DNA from: Akebia trifoliata | Lineage: Eukaryota > Streptophyta > Magnoliopsida > Ranunculales > Lardizabalaceae | DNA length: 64,000 nt | Direction: 5' to 3' | Assembly: GCA_017979445.1 (NCBI GenBank) | Contig: CM030716.1 | Span: forward strand, 14,775,443-14,839,442 | In this document: positions 1 through 12,051 of the stretch, piece after piece | Layout of the letters: the number at the start of each line of letters is the position of its first letter | How positions within the stretch are numbered: the stretch's first letter is position 1 | Notes under the pieces: model-generated | The model's database searches: none | What the model saw: only the letters and a program-made list of their open reading frames with translations | Told to the model about the DNA's origin: nothing | Position numbers and translations under genes: made by a program

Positions 1-2640
1 TTGAGCTTCCCAATGAGCTTCAAATCATCCCAATGTTCAACATTTCTAATTTATGGCATTATTTTGGATATTTGACCATGATGCTTATAATAACAATTAC
101 CCTTAAAATTGTTTATAAGAAGAAATATCACTTTCTCAAATTCTAATCTGCTAATGAGGAAATTGAAGATGTGATGGATAACCAAAATGTCTCCACAAAA
201 GTATCGAATGAGAGAAGAAGAAAATGCAACAATGAAGAAGTCAAACCCAAGTTTAATTTTGTTTTGTAGTTTTAGTAATCACGCTGTTTTTTCTCACTTC
301 CCTAGAAGGATTGACTATAAGAAGCAAGAGCTAGACAAAAGCTAACTCAACACACAGACATTCAAAATCAGTATGGATATGATACTATTCAAGAGCTATT
401 ATTGCCTTACTTGTGTTCTAAGAACTTGGGTGCTGTTAAGAGTGGTTTCTAAATTGGTTTTAAGTTGTTTAGAGGTAGGGATGTCAATGAATCAGATCAG
501 ATTCAGACAAGATCAAGGTGGATCAAATCAAGTCGTTGAGCACAACATACATAGACACAACTGAGGATACATAATATTATTAGCAAAATATGACAAAATG
601 TATACGCTTTTTTTATGGATTTTCCAATGATAAGGGACTACAAAGGTCATTTCACAAGGCCTTGTGGTCATCCTTGTGTCACCAATGAAAGCAAAGGGAT
701 TGACTACTGAGATACTCCCAATAGGCTGTAGGAACAGGCACCATGGGCAGATGTACTCAAGGAGCAGGGTGGGAGGGAGGATACTCTTGCAAGGCCGGAG
801 GTAGCAAAGTAGTACAAGTCAAAGAAAACCCCTCTTTATTTTTTGATAGGTAAAGAAAACCTCTTTGTGTCTTTGTTTCCCCAAGAACAGAATTATCCCA
901 CTTTCGAATACACTATTAGGTCAACTCTTTATGATCCTACGTCTGATCCAAAACCAATTGAATATCTTATTAAATCAGATCCCCACTAGATTCATTATTG
1001 GATCTACATCCCAAAACCAGTTTGCCTACCCTACATTACTGGATCCAATCAAATCAGATTTTAGGTTCAATTCAATCTGTAGGAATCTAATTTTCTCCAC
1101 ATAAACTCCTTGATATCTGTACATAAGTGTAGGCCGATCAACAAAGATAATAAAACACCATCCCTTTCATATCTCGATAGAATGCTCAACTCAACCTCTC
1201 TGGACCCAAGAAATTTCTCTCCAAAGAAGAAGAGCGATGAGCACGATCCAAACACTTTGTGCCGCATAACTTGACTAAGTCAAATCGAAAAACTGAATTG
1301 TCGCCAAGCATGACAATTACAAGTCCAAACCCACTTCGAGCAGTTATGAAATTAAAAGTTAATGGCAGTTAGAAGCCATTATTGGCATTAGAGAACAAGC
1401 AATTTCAGAGCAAGGCATAAGTGGTTTTAGTAGGGAGGCACTTACGAATATGGCATTTTTTTATGATAAATAATTACGAAAATGGCATTAGTGGCTCAGA
1501 TCCCTAATTGCCCACCTAAATCTATAAAAGAGGGCAGACCTCTTACCAAGGACGGAATCTTGGATTCTCTGACGCACTCTCCGTTCATGTTTTGTTGTTC
1601 TATAACATAGTTACATTTCACTTTGTAGGCATGTTCTAACTTGATCGTCAGAGTCTCTTAAGTAGGCACCACACCGGTGTCCTAGTAAGCACCAATTCAC
1701 AAGAGAAGAATATCGAAGCTTACCAACTTCACCGAAGAAAACAATCAGAGTCCATCCATCTCGCCAAAGAAGAAGGTCCATCTTTGACTATCTATCCCAA
1801 GGAGATTGAAAATAGAAAAAACTCCAATCCATTGATAATGAATGGGATACGGTTACTTATTGAAGTTTGATTGCATAAAGGTTTCTTCAAAGTCAATATA
1901 GGATAAAACTATTAACTCTATAAAAAAAAAAAGTTTATTCATGTTTCTAGTGATCTAGTGAAGGAAAAGTTTATTAACATTTTTGGTGATCTAGTGAAAA
2001 AAATTACCTTGTTTTGGGGAGACATTTCAATCTTTAATTCCACATGGACACCATTTATTTTGCCAATTCCACATTTCGACTGATTAGAAAACCTCAAATC
2101 CTCAATCTTTTTTAACTTCTCTGCATCATGCTAGGTTATTTATATTGTTCACTCTTTTGCACAAATAAAATAGAAAACATATTTTTCCTTAAAAAACACC
2201 ACAAGTCCTCAGCCCTTTCTTGTATTTCTTTACATCAGGCTAGGTTATTTATATGTTTCATTATTGTAAAGACAAAACAAATGCACATTGAATATTGTCA
2301 ATTTAGCCAAATCATTCTTACAACTGTTTTTCTCAATTTCTTTTTTTTTTTTTAAACAGAAGAATAATTAGACAATTTTAGAAGTAAATTAATTGAGTTT
2401 TCTTTCGATCATATTCCTAACAATATTTCTGTATTTGAGTGATGACTGTACGAAAAAACAAACACAATATGCATTGAATGATCAAAGTAGAACACATAGA
2501 GTCAACTCAAGGTTATTCAACCCCAACAGAAGATACATATCATCCAATAATGTAATAATAAGAGCCAACCGAACAAGGCTACATCAACTGTACAGTAGGC
2601 ACAATTTTACATGTTCCATAGTTACAATAATTCAACAATA
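1..2640. other. Intergenic, no gene recognised
   Basis: AT-rich sequence downstream of the F-box gene. Short open frames occur on both strands, but none has a recognisable domain or plant-like codon pattern. A local imperfect duplication of about 35-40 bp lies near 1930-2000 (both halves contain GTGATCTAGTGAA). Another short repeated phrase (GCTAGGTTATTTATAT) occurs near 2130 and 2240. The phrase GGGATGTCAATGAATCAGAT near 478 and several GGATCC/GATCCA-rich phrases near 950-1060 resemble ends of small non-autonomous DNA transposons, but no paired terminal repeats or target duplication could be shown. The last 300 bases probably include the 3' untranslated region of the minus-strand gene. Confidence 0.6.
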
Positions 2641-2673
2641 AGAAATGGGTAACATTACAAGAAAAATACACAT

Positions 2674-3894
2674 CTAAGCAAACAGAACCTGAGAGCTTGA
2701 GGGTGCCAAGTCACAAAAGCTTTCCGGTGCATCTACAACTTGCCATCGAACAAAGAATCTCCACTCGTTTCCAGAAATGCAACTAAGTCTCAGTTTCCTC
2801 AAGTGACCAACAGCAACATGAAGGTTACAACCCACAACATAGATCCTACAATCACTGAAGTTCACAGAGAAAGGTTTATGAATTTGTTCTGGTACGGGTG
2901 AACCTGAGACTGTTTCCCAAGAATCAGTTTTCCCATCATAAACCTTCAACTTCATCCTCTCATGTTCAGAAACCACAAACAAATGCCCATCAATCACCAC
3001 ACTAGAACCCGTCCAGCCTTCTCTCAAACCAGTGGCCATAGTTTCCCAATTATTAAATTTAGGATCGTAAACTTGACCTCTAGGAGAGAACATAAAAGGC
3101 CACATCCAACCTTCAGTAACGAGAAGCTTCTCATTAAGAACCGCTGCATCATAGGAAGCCATTTTGGTACCCATACTTGCAATAGGTTTCCAATTACCCT
3201 TTCTCGGGTCTAGAACCTCAGCTGAATCAAGCTCAAATAAATCATTGCTATTCCCTCCCGCAACATAAACTAACCCATCAATCACTCCACTTGCGAAGAA
3301 TGACCGTGCTGTGGACATCGGGCGCATCACACTCCAACGATTTTTGTGGATTTCGTACTTTAGGACCGAATTGAGTGGGCAATCCATATCGGAGATCATC
3401 CCACCACAAACAAAGAGGGTGCCTTCACTTGGAATGGCAGCAGATTTGAAACCATGAGGGCACACCCGACCCTTGCATGGCATGGGCGGAATTGTATGCC
3501 AAGAGAAGCTCGTGAGGTCAAGTACTTTCCATTGGAGCTTTCCGGTCCATTTGTGGAAGGCAAAGACGAAGAGCCACGGTTCTTGAAAGCCGAGTTCCAT
3601 TCTTCGACTAAAGAAACGCTCTTTATTGCCTAGAAGTAGATGCCATCGCTTGCAGACGGTTCTGCAAACTGGGTGGCTCTCAACTGGTAATCGAAGGAGG
3701 CAATTAAGGGCAATATCATCTGGAAGGCCTGGAATTAAGGATTCTCCTTGACCTACTGATAATTCTGATTCGGATGTTAGATGTAAAAATGAGGATTGGA
3801 TTACAGCCAATCTAAATTTGGGTGATAATATCATCTGAGAATCTCCTAGCTTGTGTACTGGAATTTGGTGGGATGAAATTCGGACACGCTGCAT
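2674..3894 (-). CDS. F-box/kelch-repeat protein (AT1G30090-like)
   Basis: A single uninterrupted frame of 406 codons with a stop at 2674-2676. The chosen start is the ATG at 3894 (protein begins MQRVRISSHQ). An in-frame ATG eight codons upstream (3918) is less likely because the MQRV start and following KLGDSQM segment match my recollection of Arabidopsis AT1G30090 and its relatives. An F-box lies at about residues 53-92 (IPGLPDDIALNCLLRLPVES, then VCKRWH), the surface that binds SKP1 of an SCF E3 ubiquitin ligase. Kelch-type beta-propeller repeats cover roughly 150-385, with the diagnostic Gly-Gly pairs at FVCGG (161-165) and VYVAGG (209-214) and downstream Trp residues (W187, W235, W283). 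This propeller is expected to bind the protein to be ubiquitinated; the target is unknown. The C-terminus ends SSSQVLFA. No frameshift or stop is present and the length is normal for the family, so this is the only gene in the window that looks functional. It has no coding intron. Confidence 0.93.
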   Translation of the reverse strand: MQRVRISSHQIPVHKLGDSQMILSPKFRLAVIQSSFLHLTSESELSVGQGESLIPGLPDDIALNCLLRLPVESHPVCRTVCKRWHLLLGNKERFFSRRMELGFQEPWLFVFAFHKWTGKLQWKVLDLTSFSWHTIPPMPCKGRVCPHGFKSAAIPSEGTLFVCGGMISDMDCPLNSVLKYEIHKNRWSVMRPMSTARSFFASGVIDGLVYVAGGNSNDLFELDSAEVLDPRKGNWKPIASMGTKMASYDAAVLNEKLLVTEGWMWPFMFSPRGQVYDPKFNNWETMATGLREGWTGSSVVIDGHLFVVSEHERMKLKVYDGKTDSWETVSGSPVPEQIHKPFSVNFSDCRIYVVGCNLHVAVGHLRKLRLSCISGNEWRFFVRWQVVDAPESFCDLAPSSSQVLFA

Positions 3895-4720
3895 TTTGTA
3901 TCTTGAAAAAAAATTCAAATCTTTAAAATCTTGATCAAAAATTCAAATCCTTAAAACCCTGAAAAATGTCTTTCTCTTCAAGTATATTTATATTCTGTCG
4001 TGCAATACTATTTGATCACAAAGCCATTCCTTCTTGAATTCTCTGTCAATCATTCTTCATCGTCTTTCTGTAATCGAAACAAACCCCATACTGAAATTTA
4101 AAATTGAGACTAAAAAAAATTTAAAATTAATTTGGAAAATCGGGAGAAAAAAGAAAAGAAAAGAACTTTCACCAAGAAATGGCTTCTTTCTCCTTTGTAC
4201 CCACTTTTGCCCCTTAGAAATCACTGTTTTTTTTTTTCTCCTTATTTTTTGGATATTTAAAAGGGGGGAAGGCTAAAATCCAAAGTAACAAACTAAAAAC
4301 ACAGCTTTTTTATTTCTCCCCAAAATCTTCTTTAGTAATAACACAAGAAAACCCAATTCAGAAAAACAACACTGAGATGGATTTTCACTTCTCTATACAT
4401 ACTTCGAATTCTAATAAGATTATATACAGAAAATCAATCCTCCAAAGAAAGAGTAAAAATTTAAACCAAGAAATCACCACTTAAATTACAGACAAGAAAG
4501 AGAAGGAAATACAAGAAAAAACAATTAAACAGAAGAGAAAGATCAAGAACAAGTTAAAAATAAGAAGAAATCTTTCTGGGAACAAAAAAGTTAAAAATTA
4601 AAGATTGGAATTTGGAAAGCTGACCTTAAATAAATAAAAAGTGGGGAAGCTTCTTTGCGTACCTTCTCCTTCAGTGGATTCTTAGACAACCAAGGTGCTG
4701 TTAAAGATATATATTTAAAT
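3895..4720 (-). promoter_or_regulatory. Probable 5' UTR, possible leader intron and promoter of the F-box gene
   Basis: On the minus strand a good donor-like site (AAG then GTACGC, at 4663/4662) precedes about 760 bases of T-rich sequence. That stretch ends in TTTTTTTTCAAG at 3902, eight bases before the start codon. This could be a 5' UTR intron. A TATATAT run near 4707-4717 could be the TATA box. All of this is inferred from sequence pattern; no transcript evidence was available. Confidence 0.25.
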
Positions 4721-6779
4721 TAAATAAAAAGAAATTTTTATTAAAAGCTGACTATTTTACAATTTTGACAGCAAAATCTTAAAATATTGAAGGAGTCCCT
4801 TTCAATGAAAGAAGGGTGGTTCTATTTGCACACAGCAAATTTCAATTTGCACCCACTTTCTTGCGATACCCACTTCAATTTTAAAATATCTCTTTCAACA
4901 CACCTAATAAATATATTTTAACCTCTATTTCTTATTGCAAACACTTAAATGCACCAAACCATTTCTTCATCTTCTCTTCTTTTTTCTCTCTCGTTCTTCT
5001 TCCTCTTTTTGCATCTTGAATGATTTCGATGAGGATTTTCAGTTTCGATCTTACTCTCTTACTCTAACACTTTCGATCTTAGAAAGATAGTGATAATGAT
5101 CTTATTTTTAACATGAAATAGTTTTTATAATTTAAGATTTGTTTTGGACATTTTGAAAACTAAGAATTAAGTAGGGAGAATCGTTTTGAAACTTCAATGG
5201 AAGATGCCTTATTTGGATAATGTTTTAGGTAAGTGAAGCATCAGTGTTGGAGTAAAGCCCAAAGAATAGGCGTCAAGAGCTTGATTCACATATAACCAAA
5301 ATTGAAACCTAAGGAAAACATCAATGTGGATTCTTATTGATTTGATTTAAGGTGTCGACAATAATTTACGATCTGCCTAAAGATACAAAAATGAGAAGAC
5401 AAATAATTTTATTGATTTTGATGAAGAAGGTGATAGAAATCTTAGTACAATCGTTCAACGGAAATTTTTTCTCTAACTAACAGTCAAATGCAAGAAATTA
5501 TAAGAAGTGTTTTTTTCCTCAAAGGTGCATGTTCGATCAGTTGAAAATGATTTCTTGATTTTTGAAGAAAGACTTTAGACTTGATATTCTCTAGAATTGG
5601 AATTTAGGTTCTCGTTGAAAAACCTTACTCCTTTGGGGGGGGGGGGGGAGGGAGAGAGAATGGTCCAAAATCCCTCCAAATGACCTATGCTTTGGTATTT
5701 CTAGGATTAGAGTGAGAGTGTCTTTCCAATTATACACATAACTTAATAGAATTTGCATTGGATCAATCATTTTAATAGAGTGATCAACCCTGCGCTAACC
5801 TGTTTATTGGGTGCATAAATCCAACGCTTATTGTGGATCACTTGGACTTGTATGAAACCTGGATTTTGTTTGCAGAATCCAAAATCCACAAACAAATCCC
5901 AAGTCTTCAAAGACCTATCAATGGACCCAATTTAGATGTGTGGGACCCACTTATGGTTTTTAGGGACTTTTCTTGATTTATAGAAAATGTAGGGACCTTC
6001 TTACAATTTTGATGTATACACTAGGTACGAAATCCTTGGAAGTAGAATCAATCGTACAAATACTTGTTACCAATCGGGTACCCAATATAATAACATAGAC
6101 AATTAGCTTTGAATGAAGAAAAAAAAACTTGTAATTCCATACTATGATACCAATAATGAATTCTTCAAGTAAAACAAATCCATAATTAAGTATTTTAGGT
6201 ATTCGAAAGAGAATAATTCTTAATGGGTCCCTGAGATAGTTATCCAAACGCACTAAAAAATAATTAGGTCCACTATGGTGTGTCTAAAATGGATTAAACA
6301 ATTTCAGATACTTAGCGTAACTGGGTAAGTGGTACCCATTGGAACCCTTATTGTAAATTATTCTCTTTTAAAATAGTGATAAATACAAATTATTTCACAA
6401 ATTCAAAATGGAGATAATCAACTTTTGAATAAGAGAACTCATGTCCCATGTTAGGTGAAGCCTACTTTTTAATAGTGACAACGAGTAGATTAGTTTGAAA
6501 GTTTGGTTTAAACAAATGTTTTAAGTAAAAGAAGCCAAATTTGGATTGACGTGAAGCCTTAAAATTCTCTTTAAAATTCTAATAAACAGATATTGTTTTG
6601 AAACATGCTCTGAGAAAATAAAGTCTCATGGGCTGTTTGAAGGAAGCATCAAGTCTTTTACTTTGTAGAAATAGATTGTGATAATTTCCCAAATAAATGT
6701 AATGGATGGTCCAAATTTTGTATTTGTTGGATGATCGAAAACGTCTTGTTAGGATCAGGTGGTCCAATAATTAATGTGA
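4721..6779. other. Intergenic, no gene recognised
   Basis: AT-rich, with a pyrimidine-rich tract near 4970-5005 and a run of 14 G residues at 5635-5648 followed by a GGGAGAGAG stretch. Open frames on both strands are short and unlike known proteins. The region separates the F-box promoter from the first transposon remnant. Confidence 0.55.
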
Positions 6780-7417
6780 CTATGGATTCAAGCCCAATTG
6801 AGATAGTGTAGAGAAAATGACCAAGAGAGCATAAACCGATTTAATGTGGAAAATTTCCTAAAACTAGGAGGAATTACTACGGCCCTAAGGTCAGTAAAAA
6901 CTTCTATCAATCAAAGAAAAAAGATCATAAATCTTTTTAGAATCAATTCGACTAAACGATTGCAAACCATACAAAATTTCTTGATCATGAAAAATATCAA
7001 ATCTGACGCCACTATTTTGAAATTAATTCGACATTCTCTTTTGAGATCTTCAACCCGAAATATCTTTGATTTCAAACAATTTGAAATCACTCCAATAATT
7101 TTCTTCTTTCACAATTCATTCTTGACTTGAAATTTACTTCCAATTGTGTTGCAAACTCTACCAAAAAGACAAGGGAAAATGCAAAGGAACAAGGAGAGAA
7201 AGAGAGCAATGTGTGTGTGTGTGAGTGAGATGAGTGAAGAGAATATAGGTTTTTAAGTAATTAAAGTTAATGGAGAAAGATTGATAACCAAGGCTCAAAA
7301 GAACCCAATGACTGTTATAATGGCATCAAGCCGTATTCACAACAAACAATATTTTCCAAAACCAAGTTTGAAATGAAAACAAATATTAAAATATTGAAAG
7401 AAGGATTTGACTCAACA
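6780..7417 (-). repeat. Probable 3' LTR of copia-1
   Basis: Read on the minus strand, a purine-rich tract (ATATGGGGAGTT, 7418-7430) is followed by TGTTGAGTCAAATCC starting at 7417. This is the usual polypurine-tract/LTR junction, and it lies just downstream of the copia RNase H end. The far (low-coordinate) LTR edge was not located, so 6780 is only a guess. A (TG)n microsatellite lies near 7209-7223. No second LTR of this element is visible to confirm the border. Confidence 0.35.
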
Positions 7418-7491
7418 AACTCCCCATATAATCCGATTCAGAAAATCCAATCTAGATATGGTGTAACAAGTCTCTTATTTGTCCCTCGTGA

Positions 7492-9080
7492 TTACTTTTT
7501 CATCATGTTTGACAGATTCTCATTGTTATGAAAATTTTTAATTTTAAGGGTTTGATTCTCAATAACATTTCTAATCCAATAATAACTCACATCTATGTAC
7601 TTGGATTTGTAGTGTAAGATTGGATTTGTGACTAAGTGAATTGTACTTTGATTATCACCCTTCACAACAAAGTGTTCTTGGTCTAAGCCTAACTCCTGGA
7701 GAAACCTCTTTGTCGACAACATTTCCTTGAAAGTCTCTATGGAAGCAGTATTTTCTGCCTCTGTTGTAAGAAGAACAACACATTTTTGTAAGTTATATTG
7801 CTAAGAGATGACTCCACTTGCAAAGGTGAATAGATATCCAGAAGTAGACTTTTTAGAGTTTATTTCACTCGCAATATCTGAGTGCAACCAACATAGGTTC
7901 ATCACCACCAAAACAAAAACATAAATTTATTATTTCTTTAAGATACCTCATGCATTTGATAGTTTTCCAGTGTTCTTTACCAGGATTTGATAGATATCTA
8001 CTAATAACACCAACTGCATATGCATTGTCAAGTCTAAGGCAAATCATGGCATACGTTAGGCTCCCCGCAACTGGAGAATATGGGACATTTTCCATTTCTT
8101 TCTTATCAATCTTACTAGAAGGAAATTGAGATGCACTTAATTTGAAATGATCGTTTTAACATTTTTCATGTTAAAGTGGTCCAACACTTTCTCAATGTAC
8201 TTCTCTTGAGATAACCAAATTCTCATTCCAAGAATTTGTCGAGCTGAGCCTAAGTCCTTCATTGCAAAGGACTTCAATAATTTTTATTTTTTTTAAATTA
8301 TTGACTTTACCCTTCTTGGCCAACAGTAAGCATGTCATCCACATCAACATGAGAATAAAAAAAACTTCATCTAAAAACCTTTTTTTATAAACACAATGGT
8401 CAGTATCAAGTCTATGGAATTTATGATCCTTCATAAAAGAATCAAATTTTCTATTCGAAAGTTTAGGGTCTTGCTTCAAGCCATAAATATTTTTCTTTAA
8501 TTTGCAAATTATGTGTTCATTCCCTTTTTCTTAGAACCTCTCAGCTTATTCTATAGAAATTTCTTCCTTCAACTCCCCATAAAGGAAAGCGGTTTTGAAT
8601 CAAGTTGCTCAATTTCTAAGTCCATTGATGCCACCAACCCTAAGATGATTCTAATTGAGGGTATCTTGACAATCGGAGAAATATCTCCTCAAAACCTATG
8701 TCCTTCTTTTGGGCAAATCCCTTGACAACTAATCTTGCCGTGAACTTTATTTTCTCCCCTAAACATTTATTTATTTATTCTTAAGACCCATTTATTTATT
8801 TATTCTTAAGATCCATTTGTTTTTCAGTGCTATTTTCCTTTTAAGTAATGATACTAGGTCATAGGTATGATTCTCATGTAGAGATTTCATTTCTTCTAGC
8901 ATTACTTTTTTCAATTCCTCTATGTTTTCATCCTTCCTTGAAGCTCTCAGGTTCACTACTATTAGTGAACAACACATATTCATGATGTGGGCATTTCTTT
9001 GAAGGTTGACAAACTCTCTCCGATTTACTAGTTCTCACTATGGGAGCTTGTTCTTGATCAACATTTTGTTCGTAAACATT
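7492..9080 (-). pseudogene. Copia-1 pol remnant: reverse transcriptase and RNase H part
   Basis: Broken minus-strand frames match the 3' half of a Ty1/copia polyprotein in the right order. Near 8975-8800 is the start of the RT region (EEMKSLHENHTYDLV). Near 8480-8195 are middle RT pieces (FDSFMKDHKFHRLDTDHCVY). In the active-site segment MLMWMTCLLLAKKG the catalytic YVDD is lost. Near 8095-7865 is the linker to RNase H (VPYSPVAGSLTYAMICLRLD, SRYLSNPGKEHW). Near 7722-7492 is the RNase H C-terminal part (VKGDNQSTIHL). Many stops and frameshifts separate these pieces, so the gene is dead. The rest of the same polyprotein continues beyond the hAT insertion at 17251 and beyond the solo LTR at 19338. 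Confidence 0.85.
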
Positions 9081-9104
9081 GTCATCCCCCAAGGTTTTTA
9101 AAAG

Positions 9105-9235
9105 TGATCACATATGTGAAATTTGATGGAACAATCGCATATGCCATGATGGTATATGTGAAAGCAATGGTACAATGGAAATATGCTATTGCTATATGCA
9201 ATCGCATATAGCATATGCGATGCCATGTGTCCACG
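9105..9235. repeat. Left subterminal CATATG-type repeats of the hAT
   Basis: Within 130 bases of the left end, short motifs of the form GCATATGC/ATATGTGA recur at least seven times in both orientations. Subterminal repeats of this kind bind the transposase in hAT elements. The same motif is clustered at the other end (17150-17232). Confidence 0.6.
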
Positions 9236-9836
9236 GCTAAAAAACTAGTTGTTAGACATCAATTTGATTTGATTTTTTTTTTTTTTTTGCCTTCTTATTA
9301 ACTTATAAATACTCTACCCTTGCATCTTTCATTTTCACTACTTCAAATACAACTTCCAATGAGCGTTCTACAACTTTAAGCATCAAAATCATCAAGTTTA
9401 TTCAAGATAAAGAAGCAATATCAAATCTATTTCTCCAATCTCCTATTCATTTATCCTATCTCTATTTTCTATTTCTCATTTTCTCTAGAAATCTCTATTC
9501 TAGTTTCTACACTTTTTTTATTCATCCGGATTCAAGAATCAATAACAATCAAGACTCCAAGTTTCAACTTTCGAGAATCAAGGACTCAAGGTCAAATTCA
9601 AGACTCATCACTCAACTCTCAAGAATCAATCAAGACTCTCAAATTTTCAAGAATTAAGAATTCAAGAATCAAGACTCAAGAGTCAATATCAAGATTAAAG
9701 AATCATCAATCATTATTCATTCAAGAAGATCAAATTCCAAGATTCAAGAATCAATAAACTTGGAGCCTTAGACATGAGGTATTTATAAAATTATTTCACT
9801 TAGTTAGTACTTAATAGTTATATTTTTGTTTGACAA

Positions 9837-12051
9837 TTGAAGAAGATTGCTTATTCATCGGCCAATTCCTCCCTAAGGCCCAAATTGAATTATCCCGATT
9901 GGAAATACATTCATTACCGTAGTGCCATAGAAAAAAATCAAGTGGTGTGTGAATTGTGTGGCTACATAAGCCAAGGAGAAATCACACGCCACAAGCAACA
10001 CCTGGCTCACATGTCGAGGTCAAATGTTAGGGCATGTCCAAAAGTTAGTCCTGAAATCAAACGGGAAAGAATGGAATATTTAGAGAAGACCTCTAGGAAA
10101 AAAAAAGAGATGATGCTACTATATTAAAAAATTACATGGAGGGTGGAGGTAGTGGTAGGATTGATGAGGACGATGATGATGATATTTATGTACATGAACA
10201 TGATACTCCTCCTACAACTGGGCGTTCTAGACCACCTATTGCACCAACAAGAAGAGCATATAAAAGAGTTTGTCGTGGAGATCCATCAAATAGATGGTGT
10301 AGGCCATATCCCGAAGATGTGGTTACCCCAAAAAAAGCCCCGCACAAATCACAATCGAGAGCCGTGTAAATGATAGAAAAACTACCATCCAATACATAGC
10401 AAAATGGCTTTACCAAGCGGGTAATGCCTTTAATACTATTAAATTGAAAAGTTTTAAGGTCATGGTTGAGGCCATTGAACTGGAACTTAAGGCACCATCT
10501 TACCATGAAATTAGAGAGTCGTGTCTAAATAAAGAAGTAGAGTTCACTCAAGGTTTCCTTAATGAATATCGAGAGAAATGGAAGACCTATGGGTGTACTT
10601 TAATGACCGATGGATGGATTGATAGATCTGACTGAACATTAATTAAATTTTTAGTTTATTGTTCGACTAGAACTATGTTCCTGAAATTTGTCGATGCATC
10701 GGCCTATTCCCATATGGCCGAATATCTTTTTAAATTACTATATAGTGTAATTGATGAAATCGGAGAAGAAATTATTGTCCAAGTGGTCACGGACAATGCA
10801 ATTGCATATGTGGTTGCTGGTCACTTGTTAATACACAAAGACCTTGTTTGTATTACTTGCCTTGTGCGACTCATTGTATTGATCTCACTTTAGAAGACAT
10901 AGTTAAGTTACAATTGTTGTTAGAACTAGAAAATTTATTGTTTTCATGAATAAGCATGTTTTATTATTGCAAAGAATGAGAACAAATATTGGTGGAAACT
11001 TACTTAGTTAAACTATTATTTGATTTGCGATAACTTTTTTGACACTACAAAGCTTATATGGAAAGAAAAGTAAACTTAGAAGTTTTATAATGTCAACCGA
11101 TTGGAATAATGAGCCTTGGTCAAAGAAGAATGAAGGAAAACTAATTGTTTAAATTATTATTTTTCAAAACTTTTGGACTAATGTTTGTAAGGCCTTAAGA
11201 AATGCCGAACCACTAATTATTGTCCTAAGATTGGTGTATAGTGATGAAAAATAACGAATGGAATACATTCATGATTACATGAAAAGACTAAATTAAAAAG
11301 AATGGAAAATCATATATTTAAAAAAAGGAATTATAAGCTTGTAATAGATATTATAAACAAAATATGGGATAATCAAATGTTGTTTGCTTGTATTCGGTTG
11401 CGTATGTTCTCAATCTAACTATGTTCTTTCAAGTTACTGATCGTGATGAAGTGGATTCGACACACATGATGACTTGGTTCCTTGATGTTTTGAAAATAAT
11501 GATTTCAATGAGAGATGAACAAGACAAGATATCATCGTAATTGGATCGATACAAGAACAGTGAAGGAATCTTCGAGAGAAAGATCATCATCAGACATAGA
11601 ATGATAAATACTCCAAGTAAGAATAATATTAAATACTTAATGATTTATGACTTTATTTATATTAATTCAAGTTATTAAGTATTCAAATTCAAATTACTAA
11701 AATATTTTTGAATTAAATATGATAGCTGATTGGAGGGCAGAATATGGAGTGGATCCAATTTCAAAGGATCCAGGTTTGAAGAAATTGGCCATACGAATTC
11801 TTGGCCTAACATGTTTTGCATCCAGATGCGAGTACAATTGGAGTACATTTGAGTCAACAGCTGCTTGATGAAGAAGACAAAATACAGGAAGAGGAAGATG
11901 AAGGTCAATAGCATTTGGATGCAGATGAAGTTTTGGTGAGATCAGATGAAGATGAGATTGAAGAAGATGAAAAATACGTAGAAAAAGACGATGAGAATGT
12001 GAGTGACGAAAATAATAAAGATGGTGGTGATGCCAGAGATGTACCACAATG
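9837..12051 (+). pseudogene. hAT transposase remnant (BED finger, DUF659, dimerisation domain)
   Basis: Three parts of a plant hAT transposase appear in order on the plus strand. At 9837-10127 is a BED-type zinc finger (VVCELCGY, then EITRHKQHLAH supplying the Cys2/His pattern). At 10444-10893 is the DUF659 core region (CTLMTDGWIDRSD and VQVVTDNAIAYVVAG). At about 11728-11900 is the C-terminal dimerisation domain (KKLAIRILGLTCFASRCE, then NWSTFES), followed by an acidic tail. Between them are stops and frameshifts, so no functional enzyme is made. A basic/acidic linker occupies 10136-10369. No ATG is in frame at 9837; the original start may lie in an upstream exon near 9774 (ATGAG followed by a GT donor). 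A CAAG/AATCAA-rich leader lies at 9540-9770. Confidence 0.8.

Noticed and set aside
475..1104. Possible small MITE (GGGATGTCAAT-type left end)
   Set aside because: No matching inverted end or target duplication could be found.
10136..10373. Two overlapping plus-strand frames as separate genes
   Set aside because: They are two frames of the same decayed hAT linker between the BED finger and DUF659.
11697..12047. His/Leu-rich minus-strand frame
   Set aside because: Antisense shadow of the hAT dimerisation domain and acidic tail.
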